Position numbers and translations under genes: made by a program. The notes beneath the pieces are model-generated. The model was given only the letters and a program-made list of their open reading frames with translations. It was not told the origin of the DNA and ran no database searches. From an uncultured Flavobacterium sp. (GTDB lineage: Bacteria; Bacteroidota; Bacteroidia; Flavobacteriales; Flavobacteriaceae), in NCBI RefSeq assembly GCF_946479975.1, contig NZ_CAMLIX010000164.1:1-11614 (forward strand): DNA of 11,614 bases. Direction: 5' to 3'. How positions within the stretch are numbered: the first letter of the stretch is position 1; the number at the start of each line of letters is the position of its first letter. Of the stretch, positions 1 through 6,940 are shown in pieces.

Positions 1-1781
1 ACATGCTGATGGAAACCACAAAAGGAAATGAAGCACTTGTTACGGAATTTTCGAATGCAAAAATTTCTTATCCAGTATCTAATTCTTTGATGTACAGCAT
101 TTACAAAATGCTTCCAAACGATACCGATTTAACTGTTTTTAGAGAACAAGGAAACATTCAAGGATTTAATTTCGCTTTTATCGATGGACATTTCAACTAT
201 CACACCCAGCAAGATGATGTTCAACATTTAAACAAAACTACTCTCGCACATCAAGGCACTTACTTGATGCCTTTATTAAAATACTTAACTAACATTGACT
301 TAAACAAAACAGAATCTACAGAAGACAATGTTTATTTCAGTGCTCCATTTTCTTTTATCAATTACCCTTTTAGCTGGGTAATGCCAATGACGTTAATTGC
401 TTTCGGATTATTGGCGATATTTATTTTCATCGGAAAAGTAAAAAGAATCATCTCTTTTAGAGAAATATTCAGAGGATTTGTGCCTCTTTTGGGTGCGACA
501 ATTGTTGCAGGTTTAGTTACCTTTTTAGGATGGAAACTTACTTTAGAAATTTATCCTCAATATTCTGATCTTTTAAATGGCTTCACTTATAACGGACACG
601 CTTATATTGGCGCCTTTGTCACTTTAAGCATCGCCATTTGTTTTGCTTTTTATCATCATTTTTCTGATACTAAAATCACAATGAACCATTTTGTGGCTCC
701 TTTGCTTCTTTGGATTATCATCAACGCCTTTTTAGCAAACAGTTTAACGGGCGCAGGATTTTTGATTATTCCAGTATATTTTGGAATTCTTTTGTTCGGA
801 ATATTTGTTTTCACACAACATTACAGTTTAGGCGTAAATTTAATTTTCAGCATTCCAGCTTTGGCAATCGTTGCACCATTTATTGTGATGTTCCCAATTG
901 GTTTAGGACTTAAAATTTTGTTTGGAAGTGCCATTTTAACTGTTTTATTATTCGGATTGTTACTGCCAATATTTGGAGATTTTACAAGAAAAGGAATTTG
1001 GTCAGTTGTATTCTTTCTAACTTCTATTGGATTTTTCATTTACGCTGGATATAATTCAGGTTATGAACATGGAAAAGCAAAATCGAATAGTTTGTTATAT
1101 GTTTATAATGCGGATAATAATGCTGCCGTTTGGACTACTTATGACAAAAATCTAGACGAGTGGACAAAATCATACTTGGGCGAAAAAAATCAAAAAGCGG
1201 TTGGTTTAAACTCGCTTCCGCTGGCAAGTAAGTACAATTCAACATTTACTTTCAGCTCAATTGCTCCAGTTGTTGATGTTCCGAAACCATCAATTCAATT
1301 TTTGAGAGACAGCGTTATTGGGAACAACAGATATCTAAAAATCAAAATTACACCGAATAGAAAAGTAAATCGCTACGACATTTATGCCAACCCAAAAATG
1401 ACGTTTTACAACTTTAAAGCAAACGGTGTAAGTACTTCGGGAGAAAAAGGAAATCGTTTACAGAGAGAAGACAGCAAAATTTTATGCTATTATGTAGTCG
1501 GAAACGAACCGCTTGAAATGGAATTCTACATCAACAAATCGTCTATTTTTGATATGGATTTAATCGAAAGTTCATTTGATTTGATGACCAATTCGTTATT
1601 AAGCGTTAAACCAAGAGAAAACTGGATGATGCCAACTCCTTTTGTTTTAAATGATGCTATTCTTATTCAGCAGAAAATAAAACGATATGCTGCACCAATA
1701 AAACCTATTGAACCTGTTGTGGTTAAAGACAGTTTGGCTATTCCAAAAGACAGTATAAAACCGGTTGTAAAACCAGAATAA
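1..1781 (+). CDS. M28-family membrane metallopeptidase, 3' part (5' end outside window)
   Basis: The reading frame is open from the left edge to the TAA at 1779-1781, so about 592 C-terminal residues are visible. The ATG at position 3 is almost certainly internal. Numbering from that Met, the segment YHTQQDD (residues 66-72) matches the end of the M28 zinc-peptidase catalytic domain, where the His of YHT is a zinc ligand; the earlier zinc ligands lie upstream of the window. After it come about eight hydrophobic segments between roughly residues 122 and 355, then a soluble C-terminal region of about 230 residues ending in a Pro/Lys/Val-rich tail. This layout (M28 domain, multi-pass membrane region, C-terminal soluble domain) is that of the ER metallopeptidase 1/vacuolar membrane protease type of M28 protein, which is common in Bacteroidota. 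The likely role is cleavage of peptides at the cell envelope; the substrate is unknown. A strong terminator follows the stop. Confidence 0.82.
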   Translation, partial: MLMETTKGNEALVTEFSNAKISYPVSNSLMYSIYKMLPNDTDLTVFREQGNIQGFNFAFIDGHFNYHTQQDDVQHLNKTTLAHQGTYLMPLLKYLTNIDLNKTESTEDNVYFSAPFSFINYPFSWVMPMTLIAFGLLAIFIFIGKVKRIISFREIFRGFVPLLGATIVAGLVTFLGWKLTLEIYPQYSDLLNGFTYNGHAYIGAFVTLSIAICFAFYHHFSDTKITMNHFVAPLLLWIIINAFLANSLTGAGFLIIPVYFGILLFGIFVFTQHYSLGVNLIFSIPALAIVAPFIVMFPIGLGLKILFGSAILTVLLFGLLLPIFGDFTRKGIWSVVFFLTSIGFFIYAGYNSGYEHGKAKSNSLLYVYNADNNAAVWTTYDKNLDEWTKSYLGEKNQKAVGLNSLPLASKYNSTFTFSSIAPVVDVPKPSIQFLRDSVIGNNRYLKIKITPNRKVNRYDIYANPKMTFYNFKANGVSTSGEKGNRLQREDSKILCYYVVGNEPLEMEFYINKSSIFDMDLIESSFDLMTNSLLSVKPRENWMMPTPFVLNDAILIQQKIKRYAAPIKPIEPVVVKDSLAIPKDSIKPVVKPE

Positions 1782-1786
1782 TAAAT

Positions 1787-1817
1787 AAAGGCAGATTGAC
1801 AATCTGCCTTTTTCTTT
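1787..1817 (+). terminator. Rho-independent terminator of the M28 peptidase gene
   Basis: A perfect 11-bp stem (AAAGGCAGATT at 1787-1797, AATCTGCCTTT at 1801-1811) closes a GAC triloop and runs into TTCTTT. It starts 6 bases after the stop codon. It separates the peptidase transcript from the epimerase-like gene and argues against starting that gene at 1796, inside the stem. Confidence 0.9.
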
Positions 1818-1843
1818 ATAGCTCAAAAACCTTTGTAACTCTG

Positions 1844-1851
1844 TACCTTTG
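1844..1851 (+). promoter_or_regulatory. Probable -7 promoter box of the epimerase-like gene
   Basis: TACCTTTG matches the Bacteroidota -7 consensus TAnnTTTG exactly. It lies after the terminator and 25 bases before the ATG at 1877, which would give a short leader. No convincing -33 TTG was seen at the usual spacing, so the call rests on the -7 box and its position. Confidence 0.55.
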
Positions 1852-1876
1852 TTGCTTTGCATCTCAAAATAAAAAA

Positions 1877-2722
1877 ATGAAACAAATAAGCATATTAGGT
1901 TGTGGCTGGCTCGGACTTCCTTTAGCGAAAGCATTAATTGAAAAAGGAAATTCAGTAAAAGGATCAACAACTTCTGAGGATAAACTTTCTGTTTTAGAAA
2001 ATGCTGGAATAAATCCGTTTCTTTTTGCCCTGAGCGAAGTCGAAGAAACATTTGAAAGTGAAAGTGTTTCTGAAAACATCTCTGCTTTTTTAGCGGAAAG
2101 CGAAATTCTAATTATAGATATTCCGCCAAAATTAAGAGCGGTTCAAAATTTATCGACTTCTCTCGAAGAAATGATATTCGTAAAGAAAATCAAAAATCTG
2201 ATTCCTTTTATAGAAAAATCTGCCGTTAAAAAAGTGCTTTTTGTAAGTTCAACTTCTGTTTATGGCGATGATGATGGTTTTATAACTGAAGAAACAATTC
2301 CACATCCTGAAACCGAAAGCGGAAAACAGTTGCTTTTAGCAGAAAATCTACTTCAAAACAACTCAAATTTCGAAACTACAATTCTCCGTTTCGGCGGCTT
2401 AATCGGCGAAGACCGTCATCCTGTAAAATTTTTGGCAGGAAAAGAAAATTTAGAAAATCCCGATGCGTCGGTAAATTTAATTCATCAAAAAGATTGTATT
2501 GCAATTATTGAAGAAATCATAAATCAATCAAAATGGAATGAAGTTTTCAACGCCGTTGGACCCTTGCATCCAACCAGGGAAGTGTATTATACTCAAAAAG
2601 CAGTCGAAATGAATTTGCCTTTACCGAAGTTCAGTTCGGAAAAAACCAATATCAAAAAGATTATTTCAAGTGAAAAAATTGAAAGTGTTTTAGATTATAA
2701 ATTTGGAACTGAGAATTATTAA
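1877..2722 (+). CDS. YeeZ-like NAD(P)-binding epimerase/dehydratase-family protein
   Basis: The protein has 281 residues starting at the ATG at 1877, preceded by an A-rich stretch. An in-frame ATG at 1796 would add 27 residues but lies inside the upstream terminator and upstream of the promoter box, so it was rejected. The N-terminus has the dinucleotide-binding glycine motif GCGWLG (residues 8-13) followed by a Rossmann-like alternation, with IDIPPK at 80-85, SSTSVYG at 124-130 and RFGGLIG at 171-177. These features fit the extended SDR / NAD-dependent epimerase superfamily, closest in impression to E. coli YeeZ. The usual catalytic YxxxK is not evident: the stretch before AENLL (155-159), where the Lys would fall, reads SGKQLLL. 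A binding or atypical catalytic role is therefore possible. The substrate cannot be told from the sequence. It is the first gene after a terminator and may be monocistronic. Confidence 0.75.
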   Translation: MKQISILGCGWLGLPLAKALIEKGNSVKGSTTSEDKLSVLENAGINPFLFALSEVEETFESESVSENISAFLAESEILIIDIPPKLRAVQNLSTSLEEMIFVKKIKNLIPFIEKSAVKKVLFVSSTSVYGDDDGFITEETIPHPETESGKQLLLAENLLQNNSNFETTILRFGGLIGEDRHPVKFLAGKENLENPDASVNLIHQKDCIAIIEEIINQSKWNEVFNAVGPLHPTREVYYTQKAVEMNLPLPKFSSEKTNIKKIISSEKIESVLDYKFGTENY

Positions 2723-2723
2723 A

Positions 2724-2785
2724 ACCATATAAGTAATTTAAGTTTTAAAGAATTAATTTAAATGAACTTATATAACTTATATGGT
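2724..2785 (+). repeat. AT-rich imperfect hairpin containing 28-bp dispersed element, copy 1
   Basis: Between the epimerase-like gene and the methyltransferase gene, 2724-2744 and 2765-2785 are inverted copies of each other (19 of 21 positions pair; the outer 11, ACCATATAAGT/ACTTATATGGT, pair perfectly). The right arm belongs to a 28-bp sequence (2758-2785) that recurs base for base at 4190-4217. The hairpin is almost pure A/T and has no U-tract, so it is not a standard terminator. It ends 38 bases before the methyltransferase ATG. Confidence 0.75.
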
Positions 2786-2823
2786 GCAAAAAAATCACGT
2801 ACTTTGTAGTTAAACCAACCACT

Positions 2824-3300
2824 ATGGAAACCGTTTTCATCAATTCGCCTTTAGGAATCACCAAAATAGTTGGCGATGAGAATGGTATTGCTATAATTTC
2901 TGTTTCTGATGTTGGTACAACCGAAGTTTCTGAGGAAATTTCAGAAGTTTTGAAAGAAGCCGTTTTGCAGTTAAATGAATATTTTGAAGGCAAAAGAACC
3001 GATTTTGATCTTAAATTAAATCCAAGAGGCACCGAATTTCAGCAGAAAGTCTGGAAAGCATTATTGGAAATTCCGTACGGAAAAACAGTCAGTTACATGG
3101 ATCAGACCAAAAAATTGGGAGATATAAAAGCGATTCGTGCTGTGGCATCTGCAAATGGAAAAAATCCACTTTGGATTGTTGTTCCTTGTCACCGCGTTAT
3201 TGGAACAAATGGATCTCTAACAGGATATGCCGGCGGATTATCTCGTAAAAAATGGCTTTTGGAACATGAATCTCCTTCTGCACAACAAAGTTTGTTTTAA
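2824..3300 (+). CDS. ogt: Methylated-DNA--[protein]-cysteine S-methyltransferase
   Basis: This 158-residue protein removes O6-alkyl groups from guanine (and O4-alkyl from thymine) in DNA by irreversible transfer to its own cysteine. The nucleophile is Cys122 in PCHRV (121-125). The conserved helix-turn-helix region TEFQQKVWKALLEIPYGK (70-87), the likely Arg finger in IRAVA (Arg105) and the Asn hinge in ANGKNP (Asn111) precede it. The length matches single-domain Ogt/MGMT proteins, with no Ada regulatory domain. The last five residues, QQSLF, resemble the beta-clamp binding pentapeptide QL[SD]LF. The start ATG follows directly on an ACCACT leader; the next in-frame Met is far inside the conserved domain. 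It is the first of three co-directional genes with repair-type folds, although the gaps of about 90-125 bases suggest separate promoters. Confidence 0.93.
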   Translation: METVFINSPLGITKIVGDENGIAIISVSDVGTTEVSEEISEVLKEAVLQLNEYFEGKRTDFDLKLNPRGTEFQQKVWKALLEIPYGKTVSYMDQTKKLGDIKAIRAVASANGKNPLWIVVPCHRVIGTNGSLTGYAGGLSRKKWLLEHESPSAQQSLF

Positions 3301-3390
3301 TTTTTAAATAAGAAAATTCATCTGTTTTTGTTTTCGTAAAATAAGATAGTCAAAATTTGTGTACATTTATATCAAAGAAAAGTTAGCATA

Positions 3391-3406
3391 ATTCGTGAAT
3401 TCGTGG
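3391..3406 (-). repeat. Short 8-nt-period intergenic repeat (NCACGAAT x2)
   Basis: On the plus strand ATTCGTGA-ATTCGTGG; on the minus strand CCACGAAT-TCACGAAT, two tandem octamers that differ only in the first base. It lies in the 125-bp gap between the methyltransferase and the exonuclease, 19 bases before the exonuclease ATG. It belongs with the 8-nt-period arrays at 4140, 10241 and 10330. Confidence 0.6.
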
Positions 3407-3425
3407 CAAAAACTCACAGCAAAAT

Positions 3426-4139
3426 ATGATTGAAAAAATAAACCTCAATAACATTCTCTTTCTTGATATAGAAACTGTTCCTGAAGAAGAGAATTTCAAT
3501 TCGCTTGACGCGGAAATGCAGTCGCTTTGGGATTCGAAAACACAATATCAGCGAAAAGACGATTTTTCTGCTGAAGAATTTTACGACCGCGCTGGAATTT
3601 GGGCTGAATTCGGAAAAATTATTTGTATTTCGGTTGGCTTTTTTATCATTAAAGGTGATATCCGAAACTTTAGAGTGACTTCTTTTTTTGGCGAAGAAAA
3701 GAAAATCCTAAAAGACTTTTCCAATCTGATCAACAATCATTTTAATCAACCGCAACACTTGATGTGCGGGCACAATTCAAAAGAATTTGATATTCCGTTT
3801 ATTGCTCGCAGAATGATTATCAATCAAATGCCGATTCCAGATAAATTGAATTTATTCGGTAAAAAACCTTGGGAAATTCCGCATTTAGATACTTTAGAAT
3901 TATGGAAATTCGGCGATTATAAACATTTTACTTCTTTAAAACTACTGACCAAGATTCTCGGTATCCCATCGCCAAAAGGCGATATTGATGGAAGTCAGGT
4001 TGCACATGTTTTTTATGTCGAAAAAGACATTGACAGAATTGTAACCTATTGCGAGAAAGATACAATCGCTGTAGCTCAAGTTTTCCTTCGTTTAAGAAGA
4101 GAAGATTTATTGATTGATGATGAAATTATTCATGTATAG
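3426..4139 (+). CDS. Predicted 3'-5' exonuclease, PolB-type DEDD exonuclease domain
   Basis: A 237-residue single-domain protein with all motifs of a DEDDy exonuclease. Exo I is FLDIETVP (Asp14, Glu16). Exo II is GHNSKEFDIPF (Asn117 to Phe125, Asp122). A further acidic segment is HLDTLELW (Asp155). Exo III is YCEKD (Tyr208, Asp212), giving the YxxxD signature. These place it with the stand-alone exonucleases related to the proofreading domain of family B DNA polymerases (Pfam DNA_pol_B_exo2 type). No polymerase domain is present. The expected activity is Mg2+-dependent 3'-5' degradation of DNA or RNA ends. Its place between an alkyltransferase and an AlkZ-like protein suggests, but does not show, a role in DNA repair. 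The start at 3426 leaves 13 residues before the first catalytic Asp, as usual for the family. Confidence 0.87.
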   Translation: MIEKINLNNILFLDIETVPEEENFNSLDAEMQSLWDSKTQYQRKDDFSAEEFYDRAGIWAEFGKIICISVGFFIIKGDIRNFRVTSFFGEEKKILKDFSNLINNHFNQPQHLMCGHNSKEFDIPFIARRMIINQMPIPDKLNLFGKKPWEIPHLDTLELWKFGDYKHFTSLKLLTKILGIPSPKGDIDGSQVAHVFYVEKDIDRIVTYCEKDTIAVAQVFLRLRREDLLIDDEIIHV

Positions 4140-4171
4140 ATTTTAAGGTACTAAGATTCTAAGGTGCTAAG
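4140..4171 (+). repeat. Tandem 8-nt-period repeat, NNNYTAAG x4
   Basis: Immediately after the exonuclease stop codon four octamers follow without gaps: ATTTTAAG, GTACTAAG, ATTCTAAG, GTGCTAAG. The last five positions are conserved and the first three vary. The array has the same 8-nt period as those at 3391, 10241 and 10330. Confidence 0.75.
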
Positions 4172-4189
4172 CTTTTTTAGCTGCACTTA

Positions 4190-4217
4190 TTAAATGAACT
4201 TATATAACTTATATGGT
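4190..4217 (+). repeat. 28-bp dispersed AT-rich element, copy 2
   Basis: Identical over 28 bases to 2758-2785. It contains a tandem-like ACTTATATA/ACTTATATG core. This copy lacks the inverted left arm that accompanies copy 1. It ends 8 bases before the ATG of the AlkZ-like gene, so the gene's untranslated leader, and possibly its promoter, lies within the element. Confidence 0.8.
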
Positions 4218-4225
4218 TTAAAAAA

Positions 4226-5299
4226 ATGACATACGACGAAATTTCACATCATCGTTTGGTTGCTCAAAAACTCTTTAAAACCAGTTCTTGTTCGCCGCAA
4301 GGAGTTGTAAAGCATTTTGGTGCCATGCAGGCGCAGGATTATGCGATGGCAAAATGGGCAATTGGCTCGCGTTGCGATTCCTCAGAAAAAGAAATTGAAG
4401 AAGCTATAAATGAAGCAAAGATTATCAGAACTCATATACTTCGTCCCACTTGGCATTTTGTTTCTCCAGATGATATTTATTGGATGCTTGACATTTCTGG
4501 TCCAATTGTGAAACGCTTTACAGTCGCTGCATCTAAAAAATTTGGTTATGATGAACAAAAGTTAGATCAAGTGAATTCTTCTATCGAAAAACTTTTATCA
4601 GGAAACAATCATTTGACGCGAGATGAAATTATGCAGGAACTTGATATCAAAAAAACGTCAAAAGAGGATTTCCTAAGCGCAGCGATTATGATGAATGCCG
4701 AATTTGATGGTTTGGTCTGTAATGGAAGAATGAAAGGCAAACAAATTACTTATGCTTTGCTTGAAGAAAGAGTTCCGAAACCAAATACCAAATTGTCAAA
4801 AGAAGAAGCATTAGCAAAACTCGCCCTGAGATATTTTGAAAGTCATGGCCCTGCAACCATTTCAGATTTTTCATGGTGGTCAGGATTTTCAGCGACAATC
4901 TGCAAGAATACCATAAATGCAATTGAGTTGCAATTAAATTCTATTACTATTGAAAATCAGACTTATTGGTTTATTAAAAATGATAAAGAAGAGATTGGCT
5001 TTTGCGAAAGCGTACTTTTTCTTCCCGCCTTTGATGAGATTTTAATTGCATACAAAACACGAAATGCGTCGATGAATCCGGAACATCAATCGAAAGCTTT
5101 TACAAACAATGGCATTTTTAAACCCATAATTCTCGAAAACGGAAAAGTGATTGGAATTTGGAAAAGAACGATCAAAAAAGATCATGTCAAAATTGAAACC
5201 CAGTTTTTTAATAAAACCGAAAATTCAAAAAAGAAAGTTTTGTTTGAAGGAATTAAAGCTTTTGAAAATTATTTGGAAACGAAAATTGTTATTGAATAA
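4226..5299 (+). CDS. AlkZ/YcaQ-like winged-helix DNA glycosylase family protein
   Basis: A 357-residue protein of the winged-helix DNA-binding family PF06224 (HTH_42), which includes Streptomyces AlkZ and E. coli YcaQ/AlkX; those enzymes excise alkylated bases and unhook interstrand crosslinks. The N-terminal segment FGAMQAQDYAMAKWAIGSR contains Gln35-Ala-Gln37, which corresponds to the QxQ catalytic motif of the AlkZ subgroup (YcaQ has QxD). LRPTWHFV (about residues 72-79) is another family signature, and FLPAFDEILIAY (about 266-277) is the conserved C-terminal segment. Length is normal for the family. The start is placed 8 bases after a 28-bp dispersed repeat. A link with the nearby alkyltransferase in alkylation defence is plausible by context. 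Glycosylase activity is inferred from the motif; many family members are untested. Confidence 0.85.
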   Translation: MTYDEISHHRLVAQKLFKTSSCSPQGVVKHFGAMQAQDYAMAKWAIGSRCDSSEKEIEEAINEAKIIRTHILRPTWHFVSPDDIYWMLDISGPIVKRFTVAASKKFGYDEQKLDQVNSSIEKLLSGNNHLTRDEIMQELDIKKTSKEDFLSAAIMMNAEFDGLVCNGRMKGKQITYALLEERVPKPNTKLSKEEALAKLALRYFESHGPATISDFSWWSGFSATICKNTINAIELQLNSITIENQTYWFIKNDKEEIGFCESVLFLPAFDEILIAYKTRNASMNPEHQSKAFTNNGIFKPIILENGKVIGIWKRTIKKDHVKIETQFFNKTENSKKKVLFEGIKAFENYLETKIVIE

Positions 5300-5390
5300 A
5301 TTCGATTTTTCATACCATTTATCATTATTTCGAAATCACAAACCATCAAATTCTGCTTTCAAACAAAATATTTATGCATTTTATCGCTAA

Positions 5391-5420
5391 ATAATTACAT
5401 TTACAAAAAAATGTAATTAT
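5391..5420 (+). promoter_or_regulatory. Perfect 12-bp inverted repeat running into the spmAB start codon
   Basis: ATAATTACATTT (5391-5402) and AAATGTAATTAT (5409-5420) are exact reverse complements around a 6-base spacer. The right arm includes the first two bases of the ATG at 5419. It also overlaps TACATTTA (5396-5403), a 7/8 match to the -7 consensus. It could be an operator for a dimeric regulator or an mRNA hairpin that hides the start codon. A minimal ATG-TAA (5411-5416) lies inside the right arm. Confidence 0.5.
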
Positions 5421-6858
5421 GGTATTGAGCAGATTTTGGTTAGTAATATTTATTTCTTCGATTCTTTTTATTGTAGTCAGTTTATTTACTGCCAATACTT
5501 ACACCATTGATTCTGTTTTAAATGGAAAAAAAGATGATCCGGTTTTAGTTTCCGAAAAATATATCGAAGAACTTCCGGCATTCATCAAAGACAGCATAAA
5601 AAAAGCGCCAGATCAAAGCATGATCATCAATCGTGATACGCTGAATGCAGACACGACTTACGTTTTTAAAAACAAAACGGTAAAAATTTACAGCGGACTT
5701 CAAAAATCAGACGGTTTACTGCCGACTTGTAAAAGTACTTTGGTCGATTTAATTCTGCCTCTTATTGCTTATTTAGCTTTCTTCTGCGGTTTAATGGAAC
5801 TTCTTATTATTTCTGGAGCTTCAGGGAAATTGGCAAAAGCTTTAAGTCCAGTATTTGTAAAAGTGTTTCCGAGTATTCCTGAAAATCACCCTTCGATTTC
5901 TTATATGACCTTAAATTTTGCTGCCAATTTCTTAGGATTAGATTCGGCTGCAACGCCTTTTGGTCTTAAAGCCATGGAAAGTTTACAGGAAATAAACCCC
6001 GAAAAAGACAAAGCCAGCGACGCACAGATTATGTTTATGTGTCTTCACGCTTCGGGTTTGACTTTAATCGCAACTTCGATTATTGGCTATCGCGCTGCTG
6101 CGAATGCGAGTAATCCAGCCGATGTAATGCTGCCGTGTATTATTACTTCGTTTATTGGAACAATTGCAGCTTTCTTAATTGTCGGAATCAAACAAAAAAT
6201 CAATTTTAAAAGTGCTTCGCTTGTGATTGGTTTAATGGTTTTAATCGCTGCTATTGTTGGCTTGCTGATGTATGTAAATCACCTGGATTTAATTGGGAAA
6301 AACTATTTTACGTCTAATCTTTCTGGATTAATATTATTGGCGATTATTGCTTTTACCTTGATTTTTTCTTTCACACATGAGCAAAAATTTAAAGACGCCA
6401 ACACTACTGTTTTCGACACTTTTGTTGTTGGAGCAAATAACGGCGTAAAAACTGGAGTTACTATTTTTCCTTATGTTTTAGGAATGTTGGTTGCGATTTC
6501 ATTATTCAGAAATAGCGGTTTATTCGAAATAATCAGTGATGCAATTGGTTTTGTATTTTCAAACTTAGGTGTAAGCAAAGAAATTACAAATGCACTGCCG
6601 GTTGCTATGCTTCGTCCGTTTAGTTCTGCGGGATCTAGAGGTTTCTTAATTGATTCGATGAACACTTTTGGTGCCGATTCTTTAACGGCTAGATTGAGTA
6701 GTATTTTTCAATGCAGTGCCGAAAGTACGTTTTATGTAATTGCAGTATATTTTGGTTCTGTAAATATTAAAAATACTAGATATGCTTTGGGCACTATGCT
6801 TTTGGTTGATTTGATTTGTGTTGTTACTGCAATTTTTGTGGCGACTTGGTTTTTTTAA
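5419..6858 (+). CDS. Fused SpmA-SpmB nucleoside-recognition (Gate) domain membrane protein
   Basis: A 479-residue polytopic inner-membrane protein in which homologues of the Bacillus spore maturation proteins SpmA and SpmB are joined. The SpmA half carries NFAANFLGLDSAATPFGLKA (166-185), close to the family's GLGNAATPxGLKAM signature. The SpmB half carries LPVAMLRPFSSAGSRG (393-408), like the LPxAxxRPxSGSGA signature. An N-terminal transmembrane segment (about 6-24) is followed by an extra-membrane stretch of about 80 polar residues before the first Gate domain. Hydrophobic segments recur near 110-133, 209-225, 237-257, 266-286, 300-318, 345-363 and 455-478. Flavobacteria do not sporulate, so the role here is probably transport or envelope-related; the substrate is unknown. 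The ATG at 5419 is the only plausible start, since the next Met is at residue 68. The final codons are also found in a duplicated copy near 6981. Confidence 0.88.
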   Translation: MVLSRFWLVIFISSILFIVVSLFTANTYTIDSVLNGKKDDPVLVSEKYIEELPAFIKDSIKKAPDQSMIINRDTLNADTTYVFKNKTVKIYSGLQKSDGLLPTCKSTLVDLILPLIAYLAFFCGLMELLIISGASGKLAKALSPVFVKVFPSIPENHPSISYMTLNFAANFLGLDSAATPFGLKAMESLQEINPEKDKASDAQIMFMCLHASGLTLIATSIIGYRAAANASNPADVMLPCIITSFIGTIAAFLIVGIKQKINFKSASLVIGLMVLIAAIVGLLMYVNHLDLIGKNYFTSNLSGLILLAIIAFTLIFSFTHEQKFKDANTTVFDTFVVGANNGVKTGVTIFPYVLGMLVAISLFRNSGLFEIISDAIGFVFSNLGVSKEITNALPVAMLRPFSSAGSRGFLIDSMNTFGADSLTARLSSIFQCSAESTFYVIAVYFGSVNIKNTRYALGTMLLVDLICVVTAIFVATWFF

Positions 6859-6866
6859 TATGAACC

Positions 6867-6879
6867 GAGCCGAAGGCTC
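6867..6879. repeat. Triloop hairpin GAGCC-GAA-GGCTC (copy 1 of 4)
   Basis: A 5-bp perfect stem with a 3-base loop, nine bases after the spmAB stop. It is followed by TCCACATTATT, matching TCTACATTATT after copy 3 at 7012. Confidence 0.7.
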
Positions 6880-6908
6880 TCCACATTATTAGAATTTTTC
6901 ACAATTCA

Positions 6909-6930
6909 CCGGATTAAAATCCGGCTCTAC
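6909..6930 (-). repeat. REP-like unit 1 (minus orientation)
   Basis: Read on the minus strand: GTAG, AG, then CCGGATTTTAATCCGG, a 7-bp stem (or 6 bp with a four-base loop). The tetranucleotide GTAG (plus-strand CTAC at 6927-6930) sits two bases 5' of the stem, as in known REP elements. Confidence 0.7.
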
Positions 6931-6940
6931 AATATTTTAT

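Noticed and set aside
1796..1876. Longer N-terminus for the epimerase-like protein (ATG at 1796)
   Set aside because: It would start inside the terminator stem and upstream of the TAnnTTTG box; the added 27 residues are Cys/Phe-rich and unlike a Rossmann N-terminus, whereas MKQISILGCGWLG from 1877 is a normal start.
1647..2051. Minus-strand open frame of 134 codons across the peptidase end and epimerase start
   Set aside because: It crosses the terminator and two real genes, with a Phe/Leu/Tyr-rich composition typical of the complement of AT-rich coding sequence.
2805..2812. Promoter -7 box before ogt at the GTACTTTG sequence
   Set aside because: It reads TACTTTG, one base short of TAnnTTTG, so the match fails at two positions; not listed as a feature.
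2745..3032. Minus-strand 95-codon frame over the methyltransferase start
   Set aside because: It lies opposite conserved ogt coding sequence and is Ser/Thr-rich as expected of an antisense shadow.
5151..5390. Plus-strand 79-codon frame over the end of the AlkZ-like gene
   Set aside because: Lys-rich shift-frame shadow of the AlkZ-like gene; no start signal and no recognisable domain.
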